Below are positions 1-8,362 of a stretch of DNA of 64,000 bases, piece after piece; position 1 is the stretch's first letter, and each line of letters starts with the position of its first letter. The stretch is from assembly GCA_034435435.1 (NCBI GenBank), contig DAOTXN010000089.1, positions 51,518 through 115,517 of the forward strand. The letters run 5' to 3'. The translations under genes and the position numbers were made by a program. The DNA is from DAOTXN01 sp034435435 (GTDB lineage: Bacteria > Chloroflexota > Anaerolineae > S140-20). The notes below the pieces were generated by a model, which ran no database searches, was not told the DNA's origin, and saw only the letters and a list, made by a program, of their open reading frames with translations.

Positions 1-323
1 TGCTTTATCCGACCTACGTCAAACGACCAGCTCTGGAGGGAGACCACTGGCAAATAGAGCTGATGCGCTTTATTTATGGCCATGATCGCGCCTACAATGC
101 TTTTCCCAGCAGCCACACGTACAACACGGTGCTGATTGGGCTGTTCTGGCAGCGCTGGCATCCGCGCTGGCGCTGGCTGTGGGCCGCGCTGGCCGCCGCC
201 GTCCTGTTTTCCACTTTATTCACCCGCCAACACAACCTGCCCGACCTGCTCGGTGGTGTTCTACTGGCCTGGTTAGGGTATCGCCTGGGGTTGTGGTGGG
301 CCAAGGCGCGGGCGGGAGAGTAA
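1..323 (+). CDS. PAP2-superfamily phosphatase, 3' end only
   Basis: The reading frame is open from base 3 to the TAA at 321-323, so the start lies outside the window. About 106 residues are visible. The motifs are those of the PAP2 / type 2 phosphatidic acid phosphatase fold: a KRP stretch near the window edge, PSSHT in the middle (SGH-like motif) and RQHNLPD (the R-x5-H-x3-D motif with the catalytic histidine), with hydrophobic helices between and after them. Family members are integral membrane enzymes that dephosphorylate lipid phosphates or transfer phospho-head groups; PSSHT resembles the inositolphosphotransferase-like PAP2 branch, but substrate cannot be read from this fragment. It ends 3 bases before the following kinase, so the two are probably co-transcribed. 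Confidence 0.8.
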   Translation, partial: LYPTYVKRPALEGDHWQIELMRFIYGHDRAYNAFPSSHTYNTVLIGLFWQRWHPRWRWLWAALAAAVLFSTLFTRQHNLPDLLGGVLLAWLGYRLGLWWAKARAGE

Positions 324-326
324 GCG

Positions 327-3300
327 ATGCGATCCGACAGGTCTCTCTGGTTCTGGCGCGGCGTGTGGGGACTGGGCCTGCTGGTAGGGCTGGCGGTCTG
401 GGCGCTTTATGCCTGGCTGCCGGCCGACGGCGCGACTGGCGACCTGGAGAGCTTTGGCCCGCAAGGGTTCCGCGTCCAATGGCTGCTGGAGCAGCGGGAA
501 GGGGCGCTCCAGGTAGGAGACGTGATCCTGCGCGCCGGCGGCCACACCGTCGACGAATGGCTGAACGGCGCGCCGCGCGGACCGGAATGGCGGCGCGGGG
601 GGAGCGTTGCTTTTGAAATCCTGCGCGATGGTCAGACCATGACCTTGCCGATTCGGCTGGCCCCGGTCCCTTTTGGCGCTATTCTGCTCCGCTGGGCGCC
701 ACAACTGATCGTTGCTCTGGTCTATTTCTGCGCTGGCGCTTTCGTCTTTGCGACGAGACCCCACGAAATGGCCGCGCGCGTCATGATGCTCATCTGCCTC
801 AGCGTGGCTCTGCAACTGTGGGGCGACGCCTACAACTTTCAATATGCCACTTTGGCCTGGCGCTGGCCCTTCTGGTTCCATCTGGCCCTGGAACAGCTTT
901 CTTATGCCCTCACCTTTGCCTCTATCTGCCACTTTACTCTAATTTTCCCCCTCTCTCATCCGCTGCTGAATCGCTTTCCGCGCCTGGCCCCACTGGCGCT
1001 GTATGCCTTTGTGCCGATGATCGTCGTGATCGTCCTGATTTTTTCGCCGACGTGGAACGCGGCGCTGGAGGCGGGCAACCGTGCTGCGGTAGCTTTTTCG
1101 GCAGTCTATATTCTATCGAGCGGCCTGGCGGGCCTGCGCGCGGCGCGTATGGCCCGCGACCCGGCGACCCGCGCCCAGATCCACTGGCTGCTGTGGGGCT
1201 TTGGAGTGCTGCTTGTGGTGGGAGGCGCAGGTTACATTTTACCCCTGGCGCTGACGGGCCGCTCCTTGATCCCCCATCCTGTGGCTATGTTGCTGTTGAT
1301 CGTCCAGGCGCTGGCCCTGGTAGTCGCTATCTTGCGCTACAACCTGTTTGCCATCCAAGTCCTCATCAATCGCACCCTGGTCTACGGCGCTCTGAGCGCA
1401 GCGCTGGGGTTGGTTTTTTGGGCCAGCGTGGCGCTGACCCAGACAGTCTTTCGCATCGTCACCGGCCAGAAATCCGACGCGGCCATCGTGCTCTCGACGC
1501 TGGTGATTGCGACGCTGTTCCAGCCCCTACGCCGCTACTTGCAGGCATTCATTGACCGGCGCTTTTACCGGGCTGAAGTGGACTTTCGGCAGGCCATTAC
1601 CAGTTTCTCCCACGAGGTGCGCACCCTCATCGAATTGCCGGAACTGCTGCACGCGCTCACCCGCCGGGTGGCCGGCCTGCTGCACATCACCCACGCAGCG
1701 GTTTTGATGCGCAACGCCGGGGGAGCGTTTGAGCCGGCCGGGGTTTACAACCTGTCAGATTCCCAGGCCGGTCAGCTTGTTCTGACCGAGGCCCTGCTCG
1801 ACCGTTTGCAGAGTGGCGCGGCCATCTCGCGGCCGCGGGACAGGCTTTTTCCCCTGCTCATCCCGCTGACCGCGCCGCAGGTCGGCCAGGGGCGCACGTC
1901 CCAGGCGCTACTGGTCGGGGTGCTGGCCCTCGGTCCGCGCCTCTCTGGGCAAAACTATTCCCTCGAAGACAAGGCCCTGTTGGCCGGACTGGCCGATCAG
2001 GCCGGGATCGCCATCCACGTGGCCCGGTTGAATGCGGAAAAACAGGCCGAGGTTCAGCGGCGCGAAGAGGCCGAGGCGCGGCGTCACCTGGCAGAGACCT
2101 TGCGTGCTCTAACTGTCTCTTTGAGCTCCACCCTCGATCTCACTGAAATTCTGGAGCGGCTTTTGCACAGTCTGGCCCAGATCATACCTTATGCCAGCTC
2201 TGCGGTTATGTTGATCCAGGAGGATTGCCTGCGCATAGTCGCCAGCCGGGGCCTGACCGAGATGGAGGCTGTCCAGCGCTTGCGGATTCCGGTGGCCGGC
2301 GACGAGTTGTTCACACAGATCATGCACACCCGCCAACCTGTGCTCATCGCCGACGCCCGCGGTGATGCGCGCGTTAAGCGTTACGCTGCCACCGATGATG
2401 TGCACGGCTGGATCGGCGTCCCGCTCATCTCCAAAGGCGAGATCATTGGTGTGTTGACCGTAGACAGCCAGACGCCGGGGGCCTTTGGCCAGCAGGAGGC
2501 CGAGATCGCCTTTACTTTCGCCAATCAAGCCGCGATTGCCATCGAGAATGCCCGATTGTACGGTCAAGTGGCCGACCGGGCCGACGAGCTGGCTCAACGC
2601 GCCCGGCGGCTCAAGCTGGTGGGTGAAATCTCGGTGGCGATCAACCAATCCAAAGATTTGGACGCCGTCTTGCAGACCGCCGTAAACGGCCTGGCCCACG
2701 TGCTGGAAGACGTCCACGTGAGCCAGACCGGGCTGGCGCTACTCGACGAGACGCGCGAATTCCTTACGGTCGTGGCCGAACATGCTTCCCCTGGCAGTGT
2801 GCGCGCGATCGGAACCAGGATCCCGGTGCAGGACAACCCTTCTATGAAGCGCATCCTGGCGACCCGCGCCCCCCTGGCCATCGCCGACGCCCAGAATGAC
2901 CCGCTGCTTTTGCCCATCCGTGACATCATGACCCGGCGTCAGGTCTGCTCCATCCTGATCACCCCGCTCATTGTCTACGACGAGCTGATCGGCAGCCTGG
3001 GGTGCGACGCCATCGGCAGCCCCCATGTCTTTACAGCGGAGGAAATCGAGCTGGCCCAGACGGTAGCCAACCTGGTCGCCGCGCGCATCGAGCAGGCCCG
3101 CCTGCTGAACGTCGAAAGGCGGCGGGCAGGAGAACTGGATGCGTTGCGCGCCACCATGGCCGACATTTCGGCGGAGCTGGAGCTATCCAGGCTGTTACAG
3201 GCCGTCCTGGTGCGAGCGGTGCGACTGTTAGACGCCACCGGTGGGGACCTGGGTTTATACCATCACACCGACCAGGAAATCTTGATCGTCGCCAGCCACA

Positions 3301-4376
3301 ATATGGGCCGGGACTATGCCGGCACGCGCATGGCGCTGGGCGACGGCGCGATGGGGCGCGTGGCGCTGACCTATCAGCCATTGGTCATCGAAAACTACAA
3401 CACGTGGGAAGGCCGCTCATCCGCGTATACGGAAGGACCCTGGTACGGGGTGATGGCAGCGCCGCTGATGGTGGGAAAGGAATTAGTCGGCGCGATCGGG
3501 ATCGTAGATTCCGAGCCGAGACGAAAATTTACCCCTTCTGATCTGAATCTACTCAGCTTGTTTGCCAACCAGGCCGCCATTGCCGTCAAGAACGCCCGGC
3601 TGTTCGAGGCCGCCCAGCGCGAGATTGCCGAGCGGGTGCGAGCCGAGGCCGCGCGCCAGGCGCTCATCGCCGAGCTGGAAGCCAAGAACGCCGAGCTGGA
3701 ACGCTTTACCTACACCGTGTCTCACGACCTGAAAAGCCCCCTCATCACCATCCAGGGTTTTTTGGGCTTTCTGGAGCAAGCCGCCCTCGCCGGGGACGTC
3801 GAACAGGTCAAGGCCGACATCGGCCGCATCTCCAACGCCGCCAGCAAAATGCAAAAGCTTCTGGAGGACCTTCTGGAGCTTTCGCGCATCGGGCGCGTGG
3901 TCAATGCGCCCCAGGCCGTGCCGCTAGGCGAGCTGGCGCACGAAACCGTGGGCTTGCTGGCCGGCCAGCTCATGGAGCGCGGCGTCGAGGTGGTCATCGC
4001 GGCCGACCTGCCGGTGGTTTATGGCGACCGGCCCCGCTTGCTGGAGGTGCTGCAGAACCTGGTGGAAAACGCCGTCAAGTACATGGGCGAGCAGCCGCGC
4101 CCTAGCGTGGAGATTGGATTGCGCTATCATGACGACGAACCGGTCTTTTTCGTGCGCGACAACGGCATCGGTATTGAGCCGCGCTACCACGAGCGGGTCT
4201 TTGACCTGTTCGCCAGGCTGGATCAAAAGAGCACAGGCACGGGGGTGGGTCTGGCCATCGTCAAGCGCATCGTCGAGGTGCACGGCGGGCGCATCTGGGT
4301 CGAGTCGGAAGGCGTAGGGGAGGGCAGCACGTTTTGCTTTACCCTGCCGGACAGTAGAGAGCTAACGAGGAGGTGA
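327..4376 (+). CDS. Membrane sensor histidine kinase with PDZ-like and four GAF domains
   Basis: 1349 residues. An N-terminal transmembrane helix (about 8-30) is followed by a PDZ-like segment (about 40-115, with GDVILRAGG), then seven or so hydrophobic helices to about residue 375. Three or four GAF domains follow (about 420-570, 590-745, 765-930, 940-1095), then a HisKA dimerisation domain with the phospho-acceptor in TYTVSHDLKSP (about 1130) and a HATPase_c domain with the N box (NLVENAVKYMG) and G boxes (DNGIGIEP, GTGVGLAIVKR). This is a two-component kinase expected to sense through cytoplasmic GAF pockets or its membrane part; the ligand is unknown. It has no receiver of its own. Its TGA is immediately followed by the ATG of the binding-protein gene. 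The kinase core is nearly identical to those of four other kinases in this island. Confidence 0.93.
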   Translation: MRSDRSLWFWRGVWGLGLLVGLAVWALYAWLPADGATGDLESFGPQGFRVQWLLEQREGALQVGDVILRAGGHTVDEWLNGAPRGPEWRRGGSVAFEILRDGQTMTLPIRLAPVPFGAILLRWAPQLIVALVYFCAGAFVFATRPHEMAARVMMLICLSVALQLWGDAYNFQYATLAWRWPFWFHLALEQLSYALTFASICHFTLIFPLSHPLLNRFPRLAPLALYAFVPMIVVIVLIFSPTWNAALEAGNRAAVAFSAVYILSSGLAGLRAARMARDPATRAQIHWLLWGFGVLLVVGGAGYILPLALTGRSLIPHPVAMLLLIVQALALVVAILRYNLFAIQVLINRTLVYGALSAALGLVFWASVALTQTVFRIVTGQKSDAAIVLSTLVIATLFQPLRRYLQAFIDRRFYRAEVDFRQAITSFSHEVRTLIELPELLHALTRRVAGLLHITHAAVLMRNAGGAFEPAGVYNLSDSQAGQLVLTEALLDRLQSGAAISRPRDRLFPLLIPLTAPQVGQGRTSQALLVGVLALGPRLSGQNYSLEDKALLAGLADQAGIAIHVARLNAEKQAEVQRREEAEARRHLAETLRALTVSLSSTLDLTEILERLLHSLAQIIPYASSAVMLIQEDCLRIVASRGLTEMEAVQRLRIPVAGDELFTQIMHTRQPVLIADARGDARVKRYAATDDVHGWIGVPLISKGEIIGVLTVDSQTPGAFGQQEAEIAFTFANQAAIAIENARLYGQVADRADELAQRARRLKLVGEISVAINQSKDLDAVLQTAVNGLAHVLEDVHVSQTGLALLDETREFLTVVAEHASPGSVRAIGTRIPVQDNPSMKRILATRAPLAIADAQNDPLLLPIRDIMTRRQVCSILITPLIVYDELIGSLGCDAIGSPHVFTAEEIELAQTVANLVAARIEQARLLNVERRRAGELDALRATMADISAELELSRLLQAVLVRAVRLLDATGGDLGLYHHTDQEILIVASHNMGRDYAGTRMALGDGAMGRVALTYQPLVIENYNTWEGRSSAYTEGPWYGVMAAPLMVGKELVGAIGIVDSEPRRKFTPSDLNLLSLFANQAAIAVKNARLFEAAQREIAERVRAEAARQALIAELEAKNAELERFTYTVSHDLKSPLITIQGFLGFLEQAALAGDVEQVKADIGRISNAASKMQKLLEDLLELSRIGRVVNAPQAVPLGELAHETVGLLAGQLMERGVEVVIAADLPVVYGDRPRLLEVLQNLVENAVKYMGEQPRPSVEIGLRYHDDEPVFFVRDNGIGIEPRYHERVFDLFARLDQKSTGTGVGLAIVKRIVEVHGGRIWVESEGVGEGSTFCFTLPDSRELTRR

Positions 4377-6401
4377 ATGATGTCACACCTGAACAAATTT
4401 TCCTTGACCCTCACGGTTGTTTGGCTCGTTTTAGGATTGGCGGCCTGCCGCTCTACGCCAACGTCGAAAGCGCCCGAGGAGACCCCAGCTTCTCCCGTAA
4501 AATCCACGCCCACCTCAAAAGCCAGCGCGTCTATCTACACAGAAGCGCCCCAACTGGCCGAACGAGTGGCGGCGGGCGAGCTGCCGCCGGTGGAGGAGCG
4601 CCTGCCCAGGAATCCCCTGGTGGTCCAGCCGGCGGAACGGGTGGGGGTGTATGGCGGCGTCTGGCGCATGGGGATCAAACCATCCAATGACGCCGGGCTT
4701 TTGATTCGCACCATCGGCTATGAGAACCTGGTGCGCTGGGATCCGCAATGGACTCGGGTCGTCCCCAACGTGGCTCAGTCGGTCGAGGTGAACGAGGATT
4801 CCACCGTGTACACCTTCCACTTGCGGGAGGGTATGCGCTGGTCGGACGGGGCGCCTTTCACCGCCGACGACATCCTGTTCTGGTACGAGGACGTGTTCTT
4901 GAACAAGGAATTGACTCCGTCCAAACCGTCCTGGCTGGTTGCCGGCGGCGAGCCAGTGCAAGTCGAAAAGATAGACGCCGCCACGGTCGTCTTTCGCTTT
5001 GCTGCGCCCTACGGCCTCTTTTTGCAATACATCGCCCAACCCGACGTCGGCGATCTGCTCACCGACCATCCCCGTCACTATTTGCAGCAATTCCTCCCGG
5101 CCTATAACCCGGCGGGGATTGAGGCGTTGGTAAAAGAGGCCGGCGTTGCGAATTGGGTCGAGCTGTTCCAGCTCAAAAGCGCCGATATCGCCGACCGATA
5201 CATCAATCCCGATCTCCCAACGCTGCACGCCTGGGTGATGATCAACAACTTTGAGCAGGGAGGGACCGAGCTGGTGGCGGAACGCAACCCCTACTATTGG
5301 AAGATTGACACCGCGTTCAACCAACTGCCTTACATTGATCGCGTGGTGTATAAAATCATCCCGGACCCGAACGAACTGCTGCAGATGGCGCTCAACGGCG
5401 AGATAGATATGCAAGACCGGCACATCGCCGCCAGTGAAAATCGGGCGGCGCTCGAGGCCAATATGAAAAAGGGCGGCTATCACTTTTTTACCACCCTCTC
5501 TACGCTTTCCAACCGCGCCGTGATCAGCTTGAATCAAACCCACCCGAACCCGGTTCTGCGCGAGATCTTTCAGAACCGTGACTTTCGCATTGGGCTGTCA
5601 TACGCCATCAATCGCCGCGAGATCATCGAGCAGGTGTATGGGGATGGAACGGAACCCTACCAGGTGGCGCCTCGACCCACGTCGCCCTTTTATCACGAAC
5701 AATTGGCCAAACAATATCTGGAATACGACGTGAACCGGGCCAACGAATACCTGGACCGCGCCGGCTACAGCGCACGGGATGCGGAAGGCTTGCGCCTGGG
5801 GCCGGATGGGCGACGCATCGCCTTCACGGTCGAGGTTTCTAGCGACGCCATGGGCGGGTCGAGCTGGTTGGCGGTGATGGAACACGTGCAGCGGTACTGG
5901 CGCGAGGTCGGCGTTGAAATCCAGGTTGAGGACGTGCCACGGGGCGTGCGCGACGAGCACAAAAATACCAATCAATTCGACGCCACGGTTTGGACAGGAG
6001 AAGGCGGTCTGGACGTGATCTTTGAGCCGCGCAACTATTTCCCTTACACGACTGCGGCCCAGTGGGTCTATTCCGAGTTTGCCCCGGCCTGGGCCTACTG
6101 GTACCTGGATCCCGACCATCCGCTGGCCGAGCTGCCCCCCGAGGCCGCGCAACAACAGATGGCCCTGTACAACCAGGTCATAGCCACCGGCGACCACGAC
6201 AAGCGGAGCGCGCTGGTCAACCAGATCCTCGACATCGCCGCCGAACAGTTTTATGAAATCGGCACCAGCCTGCCCGGCGACGGGTACGGCATCGTCAAAA
6301 ATAACTTTCACAACGCGCCGCCCGTGATGCCGGCGGCCTGGTCGTATCCGCATCCGGCGCCTACCAATCCGGAGCAGTATTTCATTGACCCGCAAGAATG
6401 A
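4377..6401 (+). CDS. ABC-type oligopeptide-family substrate-binding lipoprotein
   Basis: 674 residues. The N terminus is a lipoprotein signal with lipobox LGLAAC (Cys about residue 25), followed by a Ser/Thr/Pro-rich spacer. The body (about 90-580) has the family 5 (DppA/OppA) solute-binding signatures, including YTFHLREGMRWSDG and FRIGLSYAINR. Known members bind peptides, opines or sugars outside the membrane. No permease or ATPase gene is present in the window. Instead the gene starts directly after one kinase stop codon and its own TGA overlaps the ATG of the next kinase (ATGA), so it is translationally locked between two sensors. The AGGAGG in front of the start overlaps the end of the previous gene. 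I infer a sensory binding protein that presents ligand to a kinase, although an importer encoded elsewhere is possible. Confidence 0.88.
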   Translation: MMSHLNKFSLTLTVVWLVLGLAACRSTPTSKAPEETPASPVKSTPTSKASASIYTEAPQLAERVAAGELPPVEERLPRNPLVVQPAERVGVYGGVWRMGIKPSNDAGLLIRTIGYENLVRWDPQWTRVVPNVAQSVEVNEDSTVYTFHLREGMRWSDGAPFTADDILFWYEDVFLNKELTPSKPSWLVAGGEPVQVEKIDAATVVFRFAAPYGLFLQYIAQPDVGDLLTDHPRHYLQQFLPAYNPAGIEALVKEAGVANWVELFQLKSADIADRYINPDLPTLHAWVMINNFEQGGTELVAERNPYYWKIDTAFNQLPYIDRVVYKIIPDPNELLQMALNGEIDMQDRHIAASENRAALEANMKKGGYHFFTTLSTLSNRAVISLNQTHPNPVLREIFQNRDFRIGLSYAINRREIIEQVYGDGTEPYQVAPRPTSPFYHEQLAKQYLEYDVNRANEYLDRAGYSARDAEGLRLGPDGRRIAFTVEVSSDAMGGSSWLAVMEHVQRYWREVGVEIQVEDVPRGVRDEHKNTNQFDATVWTGEGGLDVIFEPRNYFPYTTAAQWVYSEFAPAWAYWYLDPDHPLAELPPEAAQQQMALYNQVIATGDHDKRSALVNQILDIAAEQFYEIGTSLPGDGYGIVKNNFHNAPPVMPAAWSYPHPAPTNPEQYFIDPQE

Positions 6402-8284
6402 GAATGAGGATGGGCAGATTATTCAACAACCTGACCATCAAGATCGGCGCCATCATCATCATGGCTGAAATCGCGGTTTTGGCCGTGGTCGGGTTTGTCT
6501 ATGTCAACCGTTTCTCCGACCAGGTTGATCGGCGGATCCAAGCCCAGGTGCAGATTCCTGGCACGTTGATGAACGCCGGCTTGTTGAACCTGGATGCGGT
6601 GGCCGATCGGAAGACGATGGAGCGCCTGGTGGGCCAAAGGATTCTGGAAGCCTTGATCATCGGGGTTAACGATAATGTCTTTTTCTCCCTCAACCCCGAG
6701 TACCTGGGCAAGCGCAGCCGAGACATCCCTGGATTCGATCTCGAGTTCATCAGGAACGACGCCGCACAGCCGTTGATCGTGTACGGCGAGGGCAATATGG
6801 CGAGCATTTCCCCGATTTTTGCGGTGGACGGACGCACGCCCCAGTTCTACATCTACGTCAGGGTCAGCACATACGAGGCGGATCGCGAAAAGGCTGAACT
6901 GAACCGGCTCTTTTTACTGGGTTCGGCGGCCACCGTGCTTTTCACCTCTGTGATCATCATGCTCTCCTTTCGTTCGACCATTTTGATGCGCATTGCCGGC
7001 GTGTTGGACGTGTTGGGGCGCGTTGAAGCGGGCGATTTAAAGGCCCGCGCGGCCGGGGCAACATCGCCCGACGAAATCGGCGATTTGCAGCGCGGCGTCA
7101 ACTCGATGGCAGAGCGCGTGGATACCCTGGTCAGCCGTCTGGAAAAACGCACACACGAACTGGAGGCCGAGATCGTTGAACGCCAGCGAACAGAACGAGC
7201 ACTGCGCGAGAGCGAGGCGCGCTATCGGCGCCTGGCCCAGAACGCTCCCCTGGGCATCCTCTCTGTCAATACCGAAGGCAAGATCGTCGAATTGAACCCC
7301 ATGATCCTCGACATCCTCGGTTCTCCCTCAATTGAAGCCACGCAGGCCATTAACGTTCTGACCTTTCCGCTGTTGGTCCAGGCTGGCGTCTCGGATGACT
7401 TGATCGGTTGCCTGGAATCGGGACAGCCTGCCGTGCACGAAAGGCCCTACACCTCTAAATGGGGCAAACAGATCTATTTACGCTATCACCTGACCCCCAT
7501 CCAGGGTCAAAACGACCAGGTGGTTGGAGCGCAGGCCATTGTAGAAGATATCACTGTACGCAAACGGGCTGAGGCCGAGCGCGAAGCTCTGATCAAAGAA
7601 CTGGAGGCTAAAAACGCCGAGCTAGAACGGTTCGTCTATACCGTTTCGCACGACTTGAAAAGCCCGCTCATCACCATCCAGGGCTTTCTGGGCTTTCTGG
7701 AGCAAGACGTGCGAGCGGGAAACGCAGAGCAGGTCGAGGCCGACATCGCCCGCATTACCAACGCCGCCGTCAAGATGCACCAATTGCTGGACGAGTTGTT
7801 GGAACTCTCGCGCATCGGGCGGCTGATGAACCCGCCCCAAGCGGTGGCGTTTGGAGAGCTAGCCCGTGAGGCGGTGAGTATGGTGGCCGGCCGACTGGCA
7901 GAGCGAGACGTGGAGGTGTTCATCGCGCCCGATCTGCCCACCGTTTACGGGGACCGGCCGCGGTTGCGGGAGGCGCTGCAGAACCTGCTAGACAACGCCG
8001 TCAAGTTCCTGGGCGAGCAGGCAACCCCGCGCATAGAAGTGGGGGCGAGATACGAGAGCGACGAGCGGGTCTTTTACGTGCACGACAATGGCATCGGCAT
8101 CGATCCCAAGTATCAAGACAAGGTGTTTGGTTTGTTTGAAAAGCTGGACCACCGCAGCGAAGGTACAGGCGTGGGACTGGCTATCGTGAAGCGCATCATT
8201 GAGGTGCACGGGGGGCGGATCTGGATCGAGTCAGCAGGGATTGGGATGGGGAGTACCTTTTGCTTTACTCTGCTCGGTGTGTGA
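6398..8284 (+). CDS. Membrane sensor histidine kinase (extracytoplasmic sensor, HAMP, PAS)
   Basis: 628 residues. A transmembrane helix at about 18-38 and a second at about 166-190 enclose an extracytoplasmic domain of some 125 residues. HAMP follows (about 190-245), then a short coiled coil, PAS (about 270-385), HisKA with YTVSHDLKSP, and HATPase_c with NLLDNAVKFLG and GTGVGLAIVKR. The start overlaps the stop of the binding-lipoprotein gene by four bases (ATGA), which implies translational coupling. Because the sensor domain lies on the same side of the membrane as that lipoprotein, a ligand relay from lipoprotein to kinase is plausible but unproven. The last 240 residues are a close paralogue of the cores of the neighbouring kinases. 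Confidence 0.92.
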   Translation: MRMRMGRLFNNLTIKIGAIIIMAEIAVLAVVGFVYVNRFSDQVDRRIQAQVQIPGTLMNAGLLNLDAVADRKTMERLVGQRILEALIIGVNDNVFFSLNPEYLGKRSRDIPGFDLEFIRNDAAQPLIVYGEGNMASISPIFAVDGRTPQFYIYVRVSTYEADREKAELNRLFLLGSAATVLFTSVIIMLSFRSTILMRIAGVLDVLGRVEAGDLKARAAGATSPDEIGDLQRGVNSMAERVDTLVSRLEKRTHELEAEIVERQRTERALRESEARYRRLAQNAPLGILSVNTEGKIVELNPMILDILGSPSIEATQAINVLTFPLLVQAGVSDDLIGCLESGQPAVHERPYTSKWGKQIYLRYHLTPIQGQNDQVVGAQAIVEDITVRKRAEAEREALIKELEAKNAELERFVYTVSHDLKSPLITIQGFLGFLEQDVRAGNAEQVEADIARITNAAVKMHQLLDELLELSRIGRLMNPPQAVAFGELAREAVSMVAGRLAERDVEVFIAPDLPTVYGDRPRLREALQNLLDNAVKFLGEQATPRIEVGARYESDERVFYVHDNGIGIDPKYQDKVFGLFEKLDHRSEGTGVGLAIVKRIIEVHGGRIWIESAGIGMGSTFCFTLLGV

Positions 8285-8362
8285 AACATAGCACATCACC
8301 ACCCTACCCGATGGATAGAAAACGCATCTACTCCGATGTTCTGCTGGAGAGTGAAAACCGTT

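Noticed and set aside
4377..6401. Complete ABC importer locus
   Set aside because: No permease or ATPase gene is present near the binding protein.
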